The position numbers and the translations under genes are program-made. From assembly GCA_036655755.1 (NCBI GenBank), contig JAVVPN010000002.1, forward strand, positions 17,842-81,841: a DNA stretch of 64,000 bases. Reading direction: 5' to 3'. The stretch is from JAUNSR01 sp036655755 (lineage in GTDB: Bacteria; Bacteroidota; Bacteroidia; Bacteroidales; JAUNSR01). The notes beneath the pieces were generated by a model. The model ran no database searches and was not told where the DNA came from. It saw nothing but the letters and a program-made list of their open reading frames with translations. Positions 1-9,221 of this stretch are shown here, in pieces (the first letter of the stretch is position 1; each line of letters starts with the position of its first letter).

Positions 1-500
1 CCGGGAGCCTGTGTAAGAAACCATCTTCGGTAATCGCTCATAAAACCTTCGCTTTCTACCCGTCCGCTCTCATCCAGCAGCATGCCATGAAACCCGTGTG
101 TATTATATTGAGGATGCCAATGCATTTTACCGATGCCAAAGGTGTAGTATCCGGCTTCTCTTAGCATGGCAGGCATTTCAAATTCATATTTTTCAGCTAC
201 TTTTCCGTATCCCAGCATTCCATGATGCCATGGCGACAATCCGGTCAATAATCCCGCACGTGCAGGAGTGCTGCTCGGGCAAGAAGAATATGCATTATTA
301 AAAAGATTACCGTCGGCTGCCAAAACATCCAGATTCGGTGTGTGTATAATAGGGTTTCCGGCACACCCCAACGCGTCGGCCCGATGTTGATCGGTCATTA
401 TAAGGATGATGTGGGGCTTGTTGGTGGCAAAAATAGAGGTAGTCGGCACAAGCATGCACGAAAAGAGGATACCGGTAGTCCGGTAGCGCGATAAATTCAT
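1..500 (-). CDS. Sulfatase, N-terminal part (cut by window edge)
   Basis: About 166 residues are visible, starting at the ATG at 498-500; the rest lies beyond base 1. A signal peptide (MNLSRYRTTGILFSCML...IFA) is followed by NKPHIILIMTDQHRADALG, the metal-binding start of the alkaline-phosphatase-type sulfatase fold. The active-site signature STPARAGLLTG (about residues 85-95) has serine where other sulfatases have cysteine. It is therefore an S-type enzyme, which in this family needs an anaerobic radical SAM maturase to form formylglycine; no maturase gene is in the window. It is probably periplasmic and removes sulfate esters from glycans, but the substrate cannot be read from the visible part. 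Confidence 0.93.
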   Translation of the reverse strand, partial: MNLSRYRTTGILFSCMLVPTTSIFATNKPHIILIMTDQHRADALGCAGNPIIHTPNLDVLAADGNLFNNAYSSCPSSTPARAGLLTGLSPWHHGMLGYGKVAEKYEFEMPAMLREAGYYTFGIGKMHWHPQYNTHGFHGMLLDESGRVESEGFMSDYRRWFLTQAP

Positions 501-533
501 AATTAACAGGGTATAAGATAAAGGATTATGATA

Positions 534-569
534 ACAAGTTATGAAGGTTGAAATCGCATCATAACTTGT
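534..569. terminator. Inverted repeat between sulfatase and monooxygenase genes
   Basis: The arms ACAAGTTATGA (534-544) and TCATAACTTGT (559-569) are perfectly complementary over 11 bp. Neither side has a clean T-tract directly after the stem, so termination is plausible but not certain. It lies 3' of the small monooxygenase gene and 5' of the sulfatase gene. Confidence 0.45.
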
Positions 570-591
570 TGTCAGATTTTTTCAGAGGTAA

Positions 592-867
592 TTACCAGTT
601 GAATTTTTCAATTTTGAGAGCAGCCAACGCTTCCATTTTAGGTACCAATGTCAGGAAATGAGGTGCTTTAGCATGAGCAGCCAAATCTTCTTCATTCTGC
701 CATGTTTCGCAAATCATCAATACATCTTTACGGGTAGTGCTTTCAAAAACATCGTATGCAACGCATCCTTTGTCTTTTAAAGAATAAGCAACTAGTTCTT
801 TGGCTGTTTCAAGGAGAGCGGCACGATTTTCGTCGCTAACTTGGATAAAAACATTTAATCGTATCAT
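592..867 (-). CDS. Putative quinol monooxygenase, ABM domain (YgiN-like)
   Basis: A single antibiotic-biosynthesis-monooxygenase (ABM) dimeric alpha-beta barrel of 91 residues. It begins MIRLNVFIQVSDENRAALLE and contains KGCVAYDVFES and ICETWQNEEDLAAHAKAPHF, the usual central strand and the W-x-D/E-L-x-x-H helix of this fold. The ATG at 865-867 fits the family start; an upstream in-frame TTG would add four residues. The family includes quinol monooxygenases and stress-linked small oxygenases, and the real substrate is not predictable. It is monocistronic, between a terminator and an inverted repeat. Confidence 0.8.
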   Translation of the reverse strand: MIRLNVFIQVSDENRAALLETAKELVAYSLKDKGCVAYDVFESTTRKDVLMICETWQNEEDLAAHAKAPHFLTLVPKMEALAALKIEKFNW

Positions 868-903
868 AACTTTATTCAATTAATCATGGGTAAAATTAAA
901 TAA

Positions 904-947
904 AAAACCCATAACCTCTGTATCCAACTACAAAGGTTATGGGTTTT
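904..947 (-). terminator. Terminator after the purine permease
   Basis: A 14-bp perfect stem (AAAACCCATAACCT at 904-917 with its complement at 934-947) lies 20 bp past the permease stop codon. U-rich sequence follows on the minus strand. Confidence 0.8.
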
Positions 948-966
948 ATTAGGATATAGGGTGCGG

Positions 967-2265
967 TTACGCTAAGAAAATGACTTTGGCAAGAAATACT
1001 GCTGCCAGCACATACATCGGAATACCGATTTTTTTGTAATCGCCTGCAAAGAGATGTAATCCTACATAGGTTAATACACCGAAGATGATACCGTCTGCTA
1101 TGCTATAGCTTAGCGGGGTGATGATAATGGTTACAAAGGCCGGGATGGCATTCTTGTAATCTTCAAAATCAATAGACGATACCAATGTAATCATAAACAG
1201 CCCTACGATGATTAATGCGGCCGAAGTAGCAGCTGTCGGTACGATATTAAACAACGGTGCGAAAAACAATGATAACAGAAACAGGATTCCGGTTACGATA
1301 GCGGTAAGACCGGTGCGACCACCTGCCGCTACGCCTGCCGCACTTTCAACGAATGAGGTAACGGTACTTGTTCCTAACACTGCGCCGGCTGTAGTGGCCA
1401 CCGCATCCGATAAGAATGCTTGTTTGCTATTCTTGATGTTGCCGTCGGGTTTGATCAAGTTGGTTTTTGTACATACTGCAATCAGGGTTCCGGCTGTATC
1501 GAAAAGATCCATGAAGATAAATGTCAGTACGATAACCAGCATATCGATTGAGAACAGGCGACTAAAGTCCATCTGCATAAATACAGGTTTTAGAGAAGGA
1601 GGGAAGCTGAAAAATTTGAAATCGGCTCCCATACTTACGATTCCTAAAGGGATACCGATTACGGTAGTGGCGATGATACCCCACAATAATGCCCCTTTCA
1701 CTTTCTTGATAAGCAGTGCCCCTGTGATTAATACAGCAAGCAATGTAAGATAAACGCCCGGTTCGGTCAGATTTCCCAATTTAGACAAGGCATTTCCTTG
1801 CACAATGATTCCTGAATTAACGAAACCGATGGTCGTGATAAATAATCCGATACCCACTGAGATACTCAGTTTCATGGTTGGTGGTATCGCCTTTACAATT
1901 GCTTCGCGGATATTGAATACGGTTAATAAGATAAAGATGATACCTTCGATAAATACGGCAGCCAATGCCATTTCCCACGAATACCCCATCTGAAGGACTA
2001 CGGTGTAGGCAAAAAAAGCATTCAATCCCATTCCGGGAGCCAGCCCTATCGGGAGATTGGCAAATAATCCCATCATAAAACATCCTACAACAGCAGAAAG
2101 AGCGGTTGCTGTAAAGACTGCATCTTTATCCATGCCGGTAGCGGCGAGGATAGAAGGATTGACAATTAAAATGTATGCCATGGTCATAAAGGTGGTAATA
2201 CCGCCTATTATTTCTGCCCGAGGCGTAGTGTTGTGTTCTTTTAGCTTGAAAATTTTTTCTAGCAT
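967..2265 (-). CDS. NCS2-family purine (guanine/hypoxanthine or adenine) permease
   Basis: A 432-residue polytopic membrane protein of the AzgA/PbuG branch of the NCS2 nucleobase transporters. The N-terminus has TTPRAEIIGGITTFMTMAYI, followed by the NPSILAATGMD segment that marks this branch. The segment GLAPGMGLNAFFAYTVV and the DLFDTAGTLIAV motif supply conserved substrate-site residues. The length is normal (about 430). It would import purine bases by proton symport across the inner membrane. It is transcribed alone between two strong terminators, and no purine riboswitch was recognised upstream. Which purine it prefers cannot be decided from sequence reading. Confidence 0.9.
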   Translation of the reverse strand: MLEKIFKLKEHNTTPRAEIIGGITTFMTMAYILIVNPSILAATGMDKDAVFTATALSAVVGCFMMGLFANLPIGLAPGMGLNAFFAYTVVLQMGYSWEMALAAVFIEGIIFILLTVFNIREAIVKAIPPTMKLSISVGIGLFITTIGFVNSGIIVQGNALSKLGNLTEPGVYLTLLAVLITGALLIKKVKGALLWGIIATTVIGIPLGIVSMGADFKFFSFPPSLKPVFMQMDFSRLFSIDMLVIVLTFIFMDLFDTAGTLIAVCTKTNLIKPDGNIKNSKQAFLSDAVATTAGAVLGTSTVTSFVESAAGVAAGGRTGLTAIVTGILFLLSLFFAPLFNIVPTAATSAALIIVGLFMITLVSSIDFEDYKNAIPAFVTIIITPLSYSIADGIIFGVLTYVGLHLFAGDYKKIGIPMYVLAAVFLAKVIFLA

Positions 2266-2303
2266 AATGTGTGTTTTAGAATATAAGATGACGTAAAAAA
2301 AAG

Positions 2304-2331
2304 AGTCGCAGCCCGGATTCGGGCTGCGACT
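2304..2331 (-). terminator. Terminator after yidC
   Basis: The stem AGTCGCAGCCCG / CGGGCTGCGACT (12 bp, 4-nt loop) is followed on the minus strand by a run of T. It lies just downstream of the yidC stop. Confidence 0.85.
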
Positions 2332-2353
2332 GCAGCTCCTCCTTTAGGAGGAT

Positions 2354-4243
2354 TTATTTTTTGTTTTGTTGTTTACGCATGGCTGCCTGTTGCTGGCGTT
2401 GTGCTTCTTCAAGACGCGCCATAAAGCCCGATTTCTTTTTCGGTTTCTTAGCGTTCGACTTCATTTCCGCAAGCAGTTTATCTTCATTTACAAACAAACG
2501 GAATGCGTATGTTTGTCCGATCGTAATCAGAAGTGATACGAAATAATAATAACTCAAACCTGCTGCATAGTTGTTGAAGAATACAAGGAACATGATTGGC
2601 ATCATGTACTGCATCGCTTTCATACCCGGCATCTGCTCTTGTCCCATTGAGTTGGCACCCATGCTTAGCTTGATATAAATCAAGTTGGTTGCTGTCATCA
2701 ATAAACAGAATAAGCTGATGTGGTTACCAAAATATGGGGTGATGAAAGGGATATACGTATTCCAGCTATAGATAGAATCGTATGTAGAAAGGTCTTTCGC
2801 CCATAAGAATGATTCGCCACGCAATTCGATAGACGACGGGAAGAACTGGAACATTGCAAACAAAATAGGCATCTGCAGCAACATCGGCAAACATCCGCCC
2901 ATCGGATTGATTCCTGCTTCACCATATAGCTTCATTGTAGCCTGCTGGCGTTCCATCGCTTTTTCCTTGCCCGGATATTTCGCGTTGAGCTCCTGGATTT
3001 CAGGACGCAATACGCGCATCTTAGCTTGCGACAAATATGATTTGTATGTCAGCGGGAACAGGATCAGTTTGATAAAGATGGTAAGCAACAAAATGATGAT
3101 ACCATAGTTGCCGATGAATTTACCCAGGAAGGTGAAAATCGGAATTACCAGGAATTTGTTTACCCAGCGGAATACGCTTGCACCAAGTGGCACGAGTTTA
3201 TCCAACTGAAGATCTTCGTCCGGACCTAATTCATTGTTTAGCTTGCGCAACAACGGGTAGGAGTTTGGTCCGAGGAAGAAGTCGAATCCAGCCGGAGATT
3301 CCTTGCGTAAATCAAAGTCGATATCTGTTTCCGTGCGGAATGATTTCAGGTATTTGTCGTTATCCTTGATTACACGAGAATCAAACACACCACCGTTAAA
3401 ACCATCACGGGCGATTAAAGCCGAAGTAAAGAACTGGTTTTTGTAACCGACCCATTTTACGCGGTTACTTACCGTTTCTTTTTCGTCTTTTCCTGAGTTC
3501 AGATATTCTACGTCGTCAGCTGTAAATTTGTAATACAGGTTGCTGTATTGTTCTTCAAACTTACGTCCTTTTTCCTGGCGGCGCATCTTCTGTTCCCAGA
3601 ACATATTGATAGCGGTAGCCGAAGGCGAAAGGATGGTAGACATGTTTTTCTGGCGGATATCGAAGTTTACCACGTAGCTGTCGGGCTTGATGGTATAAAC
3701 GAAATCGAGATAGTTGCCGGATCCGGCAGCCAAACGCATGACAACCGAACTGTCTGTAACACTTACCGGCTGGAAATACATGTCGGCAGTGTTGATTACG
3801 CGGTTTGAAGCGGTAATCAAAGAGAACCCGTATTTATCGTCTTTGGCATCAAACAGGATTACCGGAAGTGAATCGTACGTATTATAGTTTTTCAGGCGCG
3901 CTTCTGTAAGCATACCACCTTTGGCAGATACTTTCAGAGCAAGTACCTCATTTTCTAATGTGATGATTTTATCTTCACCTACTACCGCCTGGGCAAATGC
4001 GCCAAATTGGTTTTCAAGAGAAGCGATACGGGCCGAATCAGAAACAAATACTTCTTCCTGAGCACGCGCTTCTGTCTGAGCGGCCTGTTGTGCCTCTTTT
4101 TCCTGAATGGCTTGTACGGCAGCAATCGAATCCTGATATTGGCGTTGCTGGGCAAGCTGTTCAGGCGATGGTTGGTTCAGCCAGCTGAAGGCGAATAATA
4201 AGAGTCCGATCAAAAGGAACCCTGTAATGGTGTTTTTATCCAT
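2354..4243 (-). CDS. yidC: Membrane protein insertase YidC
   Basis: A 629-residue Bacteroidota-type YidC that inserts and folds inner-membrane proteins, alone or with Sec. The first transmembrane segment lies at residues 6-20. It is followed by a long periplasmic beta domain and the conserved C-terminal insertase core from about residue 355. The core helix IFIKLILFPLTYKS has lysine at the place of the catalytic-groove arginine of the E. coli protein, a conservative change. GINPMGGCLPMLLQMPILFAMFQFF is the hallmark hairpin region. The tail is lysine- and glutamine-rich, as expected for ribosome contact. It starts 17 bp after the pyrG stop, so the two are probably cotranscribed. Confidence 0.97.
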   Translation of the reverse strand: MDKNTITGFLLIGLLLFAFSWLNQPSPEQLAQQRQYQDSIAAVQAIQEKEAQQAAQTEARAQEEVFVSDSARIASLENQFGAFAQAVVGEDKIITLENEVLALKVSAKGGMLTEARLKNYNTYDSLPVILFDAKDDKYGFSLITASNRVINTADMYFQPVSVTDSSVVMRLAAGSGNYLDFVYTIKPDSYVVNFDIRQKNMSTILSPSATAINMFWEQKMRRQEKGRKFEEQYSNLYYKFTADDVEYLNSGKDEKETVSNRVKWVGYKNQFFTSALIARDGFNGGVFDSRVIKDNDKYLKSFRTETDIDFDLRKESPAGFDFFLGPNSYPLLRKLNNELGPDEDLQLDKLVPLGASVFRWVNKFLVIPIFTFLGKFIGNYGIIILLLTIFIKLILFPLTYKSYLSQAKMRVLRPEIQELNAKYPGKEKAMERQQATMKLYGEAGINPMGGCLPMLLQMPILFAMFQFFPSSIELRGESFLWAKDLSTYDSIYSWNTYIPFITPYFGNHISLFCLLMTATNLIYIKLSMGANSMGQEQMPGMKAMQYMMPIMFLVFFNNYAAGLSYYYFVSLLITIGQTYAFRLFVNEDKLLAEMKSNAKKPKKKSGFMARLEEAQRQQQAAMRKQQNKK

Positions 4244-4260
4244 ATTACTTGCTAAATAGA

Positions 4261-5859
4261 TTACTTGCTGATCGCCGCTTTGATAAAGTCAACGAACAGA
4301 GGATTAGGTTTCAATACTGTACTTGTGTATTCCGGATGATACTGCGTTCCGATAAACCATTTCAGTTCAGGAATTTCAACCACTTCAACCAAATGCGTAT
4401 CAGGATTTTCTCCGACACACTTCATCCCTGCTTTTTCAAATTCCGAACGGAAATCGCTGTTGAATTCGAAGCGGTGACGATGACGCTCTTTTACATGTAC
4501 TGAGCCGTATGCTTTTGCTGCTTTCGAATCAGGAGTCAAATCACAGTCGTATGCACCTAAGCGCATTGTTCCTCCGTAATTTGAAACGCTTTTTTGCTCT
4601 TCCATCAAGTCGATTACATTGTGGGTTGTTTTTACGTCCATTTCTGTAGAATTGGCATCTTCATAACCCAAAACGTTGCGGGCAAACTCGATTACCATAC
4701 ATTGCATACCCAAGCAGATACCAAATGTAGGAATATTGTTTTCGCGTGTATATTTCAAAGCATCGAATTTACCTTCGATACCGCGGTTTCCGAATCCCGG
4801 AGCGATTACAACTCCATCCAGATCTTTCAACATCTCTGCCACATTGCCGGCATTCAGTTTTTCGGAGTGAACGAATACCAGTTCCAACTTACGGTTGTTA
4901 TAAGTCGCAGCCTGGAATAAGGCTTCGTTGATTGATTTGTATGCATCCGGCAACTCAACGTATTTACCTACGATACCGATACGTACTTTTTCTGTAGCAG
5001 TGTAAATGCGAGAAAGGAAAGTTTTCCAATCTGTCATTTCCGGACGCTCACCTACAGGCATGCCTGCTTTCTGAAGAACAACCTCGTCAAGACCTTGTTC
5101 CTGCATTTTCAATGGCACTTCGAATACCGACGGTACGTCGATAGACTGGAATACGGCCGATGGGTCTACATTACAGAACAAAGCAACCTTGCGGCGAACA
5201 TCTGTTGTAAGTTCATGTTCGGTACGCAATACAAGGATATCCGGCTGGATACCAACTTCCTGTAAGTGTTTAACCGAATGTTGGGTTGGTTTTGTTTTTA
5301 ATTCTTTTGCGGCTGCAATATATGGTACATAGGTCAGGTGAATCACCATGCAGTTTTTACCCAACTCCCATTTTAGCTGACGTACGCTTTCAAGGAATGG
5401 TAACGATTCGATATCGCCAACTGTACCACCGATCTCTGTGATTACAAAGTCGAATTGGTTTTTTGTTCCCAGAAGTTTTACGTTGCGTTTGATTTCGTCG
5501 GTGATATGCGGAATGATCTGTACGGTTTTACCCAGATAATCACCTTTTCTTTCTTTCTGAATTACATTCTGATAGATACGACCGGTGGTGATATTGTTCG
5601 CACGGGTTGTTTCTACATTTGTAAATCGTTCATAATGTCCGAGGTCGAGATCGGCCTCATGACCATCCACAGTAACATAACATTCGCCGTGCTCATAAGG
5701 ATTTAATGTACCCGGATCGATGTTAATATAAGGATCGAATTTCTGAATAGTGACACGATAGCCACGGGCTTGAAGAAGTTTAGCCAAAGAAGCAGATATA
5801 ATCCCTTTCCCTAAAGAAGAGGTAACGCCTCCAGTAACGAAAATGTACTTGGTTTCCAC
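4261..5859 (-). CDS. pyrG: CTP synthase
   Basis: Converts UTP to CTP using ATP and glutamine. The 532-residue protein has the N-terminal synthetase domain (KYIFVTGGVTSSLGKGIISA, with KFDPYINIDPGTLNPYEHGE) and a C-terminal class I glutamine amidotransferase. The latter has the nucleophile in FGICLGMQCM and the His-Glu pair in YHPEY. I place the start at the GTG at 5857-5859 because the family begins with a Met directly before ETKYIFVTGG or an equivalent; the longer frame begins at another GTG (5893-5895) and adds 12 residues without family support. No ATG is available, so pyrG uses a non-ATG start in either case. It lies upstream of yidC. Confidence 0.96.
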   Translation of the reverse strand: METKYIFVTGGVTSSLGKGIISASLAKLLQARGYRVTIQKFDPYINIDPGTLNPYEHGECYVTVDGHEADLDLGHYERFTNVETTRANNITTGRIYQNVIQKERKGDYLGKTVQIIPHITDEIKRNVKLLGTKNQFDFVITEIGGTVGDIESLPFLESVRQLKWELGKNCMVIHLTYVPYIAAAKELKTKPTQHSVKHLQEVGIQPDILVLRTEHELTTDVRRKVALFCNVDPSAVFQSIDVPSVFEVPLKMQEQGLDEVVLQKAGMPVGERPEMTDWKTFLSRIYTATEKVRIGIVGKYVELPDAYKSINEALFQAATYNNRKLELVFVHSEKLNAGNVAEMLKDLDGVVIAPGFGNRGIEGKFDALKYTRENNIPTFGICLGMQCMVIEFARNVLGYEDANSTEMDVKTTHNVIDLMEEQKSVSNYGGTMRLGAYDCDLTPDSKAAKAYGSVHVKERHRHRFEFNSDFRSEFEKAGMKCVGENPDTHLVEVVEIPELKWFIGTQYHPEYTSTVLKPNPLFVDFIKAAISK

Positions 5860-5909
5860 TAATATGATAGTTTTAAAAAATTTACTACAATACACATTGC
5901 ACTGGAAGA

Positions 5910-5917
5910 CAAAAGTA
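5910..5917 (-). promoter_or_regulatory. Putative -7 promoter element for pyrG-yidC
   Basis: On the minus strand this reads TACTTTTG, which fits the Bacteroidota primary-sigma -7 consensus TAnnTTTG, about 50 bp before the chosen start. No clear -33 TTTG was seen. Confidence 0.55.
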
Positions 5918-6035
5918 CAAAAAAAAACTGAGAATTAAATCTGAAGAATCCTTTTGTTCTCGATCAAAACAGGTTCTTTGTTTTTTTAAAATAAAGAAAT
6001 CGGATCTTATTTCTAAGACTTAACGCTTTATTATT

Positions 6036-6043
6036 TATTTTTG
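6036..6043 (+). promoter_or_regulatory. Putative -7 promoter element for the DUF3078 gene
   Basis: TATTTTTG matches TAnnTTTG and sits 27 bp before the ATG at 6071. Confidence 0.55.
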
Positions 6044-6070
6044 TAGCAATTCAGATAATTAGTTTTTATT

Positions 6071-7438
6071 ATGTACAAAAAGGGTTGGTTTTTAAAAGGT
6101 TTATTTCTTATTACATTACTTATTGCTTGTTTTTCAAGCTCGACTGCCGCCTCTTTTTCCGTGAAAAGTGAAGTTGAGCAGCCTCCGAAAATGTTACACG
6201 AACCACAGATTAGCGAAGAGGCTCGTGTGATTTTAGCCGATTCATTGCGTTTTCATCCGATGTATGACAGCTTGGCTATTGCAAATAATCTGGTCCCGTC
6301 AGAAACTTATACTTCGGTATATTTACTTCCACTGACATTTTATGGAAAAGTAGCTCCGGTTAATTTTAAAGTAAAAAAGCAAAAGCCAGAAAAAAAGTGG
6401 ATTAATTATAGCTATTCGAATACGATTGATTGGCTGACAAAGGAAATTTTTATCGATTCGTTGCGTGAAAATGCTCTTTCGAAATATATGGCAACGCATC
6501 CATTTGAAATTCAATACGACTGGTTTAACTTGCCCAATGCACCCAAAAAAGAGAAGTTGACTTACGTTATTGATCGCGAAGTGTTTAAGGTGTCTGGTCC
6601 TGAAATTACGGCATCGGCATTACAAGTCGGATTGCCGAAAGCCGACAGATGGCGAAAGAAGATGACAAGTGCTATTCAGTTTAGTCAGAACTATGTATCC
6701 GAAAACTGGTATCAGGGGGGCGAAAGCAATATCAATATCTTGAGTTTGCAATCTTTTGAGATAAAGAAATTCGATGAAACCAAGCGAACTGAGTTTGAAA
6801 TGAGAATGGATCTGAAAACCGGATTTTATACTACTCCGAGTGACACGATGCGTGCTTTCCGGGTGAACGACAACTTATTACAACTTACATCGAAGTATGG
6901 TATACGAGCATTCGAGAAATGGTATTATACTGCATCTTTACTGTTTAAGACACAGGTGTTTAATAACTATAAAGCAAATACGAATGAGCTGCTTGCGCAA
7001 TTCCTTTCTCCGGGAGAGTTAAACCTCAGTGTCGGTATGGATTACAAGTATGAAAATAAGCGGAAGAATTTTGTATGGTCTTTACTGATCGCGCCATTAG
7101 CTTATAATTTAAAATATGTAGCTAATATCAAGGAGATTGATGAAACGCGCTTTGGTATAGATGAAGGTAAGCATGCCCTGAATCAGGTCGGTTCTTCGAT
7201 TACGAATGGATTTGAATGGAAAATATCCCGGAATATTCAGTGGAATTCACGTTTGTTCCTCTTCTCCAATTATCATAAGTCGCAGGGTGATTTTGAGAAT
7301 GTGTTTAATTTCTCGATCAACCGATTCTTTTCTACCCGAATATCCCTGCATCTTCGGTATGACGATGATACCAAAGATGAGCAGGAATTGTTTCAGTTTA
7401 AGGAACTGTTGAGTTTCGGATTTAACTACGTTTGGTAG
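6071..7438 (+). CDS. DUF3078 domain protein, probable outer-membrane beta-barrel
   Basis: 455 residues with a signal peptide (about residues 1-27). The C-terminal half is dominated by alternating, amphipathic strands ending in FGFNYVW, an aromatic last residue as in outer-membrane barrels. The region WRKKMTSAIQFSQNYVSENWYQGGESNINI is characteristic of DUF3078, a Bacteroidota-restricted family of unknown role. The gene ends in a TAG stop, evidence that UAG is an ordinary stop codon in this genome. It is monocistronic and convergent with the FprA gene, with only 4 bp between the stops. Function is unknown. Confidence 0.85.
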   Translation: MYKKGWFLKGLFLITLLIACFSSSTAASFSVKSEVEQPPKMLHEPQISEEARVILADSLRFHPMYDSLAIANNLVPSETYTSVYLLPLTFYGKVAPVNFKVKKQKPEKKWINYSYSNTIDWLTKEIFIDSLRENALSKYMATHPFEIQYDWFNLPNAPKKEKLTYVIDREVFKVSGPEITASALQVGLPKADRWRKKMTSAIQFSQNYVSENWYQGGESNINILSLQSFEIKKFDETKRTEFEMRMDLKTGFYTTPSDTMRAFRVNDNLLQLTSKYGIRAFEKWYYTASLLFKTQVFNNYKANTNELLAQFLSPGELNLSVGMDYKYENKRKNFVWSLLIAPLAYNLKYVANIKEIDETRFGIDEGKHALNQVGSSITNGFEWKISRNIQWNSRLFLFSNYHKSQGDFENVFNFSINRFFSTRISLHLRYDDDTKDEQELFQFKELLSFGFNYVW

Positions 7439-7442
7439 TTCT

Positions 7443-8630
7443 TTATTTTTGCTTCAATTGATCAGCCAGTGTTACTGCCAGTTTACGACATTCTTCAAAC
7501 AATTCGTCATGAAGAGAGTAGCGCTGGTTGATTGTTGGGTAAACAGTATTCCATTTCATTTCCTCTCCAAAATTGACAAGGGCATTGATAGGAGCACTTC
7601 CCCAGGCAAATGTACCGAATGAAGCATAATTACGATTCTTAATATCACGTGAGCGAATCGCGTCCATCAACGCTTGCATCGGTGGATAAAGCGCTCCGTT
7701 ATATACCGGAGAACCAAGAATTACAGTGTCATTATTGAAAATGTCAGAAAGAATATAAGAAAGATCGGTTACTCCGACATCCCACAGTTTGATGCGGCGG
7801 ATGCCTTGGGCTGCAAGTTCTTCTGCTATTTTTTCAGCAAGTAATGTTGTGTTTCCATACATACTTCCGTATGCAATCACTACCCCCGGTTCCGCCTGAT
7901 ATTGGCTAAATTGATTGTAATAATTTACTGCTTCTGCAATATGAGACTTCCATACGGGGCCATGTGTGGTACACAGTAATGAGATTGGCAGACCGTCGAG
8001 TTTTTTAAGAGCATTCTGCACAGGAATTCCGAATTTGCCAACAATCGTAGCATAGTAGCGCCGCATTTCTTCCCAATATACATTCAACTCCATATCACTA
8101 TCCAGAATAGCGCCATTGAGTGCTCCGAAGCAGCCGAAAGCGTCACCCGAAAACAACGTCTGAGTGGTTTCGTCATAGGTCATCATGGTCTCAGGCCAAT
8201 GAACCATTGGTGTAAGGTAAAAGCGTAAACGGTGATTACCTGTTTCAAGTACATCTTTATCTTTAATCAATAAAACATTTGGTTTGATATCATAAAATCC
8301 TTCTACCATGGCTAATGTTTTGGCATTTCCTACCAAAGTCATGTTCGGATATAGACGTAACAAATCGCGGATCGCACCCGAATGATCCGGTTCCATGTGG
8401 TTTATAACCAAATAGTCGATTTCGCGACACCCCAATATTTCCTGAATCTTTTTTGCATGCGGCTCATGCATACTTACCTCAGAAGCATCTACCAATACAA
8501 CTTTTTCATCTACAATCAGATATGAGTTGTATGAAACGCCGTAAGGAATTGGCCATAAAGATTCAAAATGTTTGCGAGTTCGTTCATTAACACCGGTATA
8601 AAAAATGCCGGGAGCTATTTGTGTATGCAT
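7443..8630 (-). CDS. FprA family A-type flavoprotein (flavodiiron protein)
   Basis: A 395-residue two-domain flavodiiron protein. The N-terminal metallo-beta-lactamase fold carries the diiron ligand pattern H-x-E-x-D-H in NHMEPDHSG. The C-terminal flavodoxin domain begins VVIAYGSMYGNTTLLAEKIA, the FMN phosphate loop. Family members reduce O2 to water and/or NO to N2O in the cytoplasm, drawing electrons from rubredoxin or NADH oxidoreductases. In an anaerobe it most likely serves oxygen detoxification. No rubredoxin gene is adjacent. The length is normal. Confidence 0.93.
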   Translation of the reverse strand: MHTQIAPGIFYTGVNERTRKHFESLWPIPYGVSYNSYLIVDEKVVLVDASEVSMHEPHAKKIQEILGCREIDYLVINHMEPDHSGAIRDLLRLYPNMTLVGNAKTLAMVEGFYDIKPNVLLIKDKDVLETGNHRLRFYLTPMVHWPETMMTYDETTQTLFSGDAFGCFGALNGAILDSDMELNVYWEEMRRYYATIVGKFGIPVQNALKKLDGLPISLLCTTHGPVWKSHIAEAVNYYNQFSQYQAEPGVVIAYGSMYGNTTLLAEKIAEELAAQGIRRIKLWDVGVTDLSYILSDIFNNDTVILGSPVYNGALYPPMQALMDAIRSRDIKNRNYASFGTFAWGSAPINALVNFGEEMKWNTVYPTINQRYSLHDELFEECRKLAVTLADQLKQK

Positions 8631-8689
8631 AATTGTATATTTAAATCTTAAAATTGATTATTAATTAAACAATTGACCAAACCAATAGT

Positions 8690-8947
8690 TTAATGCAGAT
8701 CGAAATCGTATTCTTCCAGTTCTTCCCGATTAGGATACATATCGGACCAGATATTATCTGCTTCCCCTTTATTAAGGAAATAAGACCGGAATCCCTTGCG
8801 ATCTGAATAACCCATCTCTTCACACCAATTTTTATATTGTTGTTTCAGATCGGGATGGTGTTCAATTTCTTCTCTGAAATTCTCTTCAGCTAATTCCATG
8901 TCGTTAAATTGGGACATGTGAAATTCAAATAGTTCTGTTATTTCCAT
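8690..8947 (-). CDS. Small acidic hypothetical protein
   Basis: 85 residues, strongly acidic (E- and D-rich), starting MEITELFEFHMSQFNDMELA, with no signal peptide or membrane segment. Helix-forming residues dominate and it contains a single cysteine-tryptophan cluster (NWCEEMGYSDRKGFRSYF). I recognise no family. A -7-like element (9036-9043) lies 89 bp upstream, and FprA follows 59 bp downstream on the same strand, so the two could be cotranscribed; whether that means a functional link is unknown. Confidence 0.7.
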   Translation of the reverse strand: MEITELFEFHMSQFNDMELAEENFREEIEHHPDLKQQYKNWCEEMGYSDRKGFRSYFLNKGEADNIWSDMYPNREELEEYDFDLH

Positions 8948-9035
8948 GATGATAAGCGATTTAATGTGATGAAGGTCTAATTGAATATTCTTAACAGCTG
9001 GTTTGAGCCACTGTACTCTTAGTATATAGTCATTG

Positions 9036-9043
9036 CAAAAATA
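9036..9043 (-). promoter_or_regulatory. Putative -7 element for the small acidic protein gene
   Basis: The minus strand reads TATTTTTG, matching TAnnTTTG, 89 bp upstream of the start at 8947. The 270-bp gap 8948-9221 otherwise shows only this element and the terminator at 9157-9193. Confidence 0.45.
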
Positions 9044-9156
9044 AGATAATTTGTTGTGAAATCAACATGTTCTGATTTGGTTTGCGCTCTAATTTTGTTG
9101 AGATAATGAATTTAAGGAGTGGTTTTTAATAATGGTATTTTTATTTAAGAAAGAAA

Positions 9157-9193
9157 AACCATTTAAAGGAGAGAAAATCTCTTTTAAATGGTT
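9157..9193 (-). terminator. Terminator after the hypF-hypA-hypB operon
   Basis: The stem AACCATTTAAAGGAGA (9157-9172) pairs with 9178-9193, with one wobble pair. It is followed on the minus strand by a T-rich run, 30 bp past the HypB-fusion stop. Confidence 0.8.
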
Positions 9194-9221
9194 CTTTTCG
9201 GCATCACTTCTGAAAGGGAGG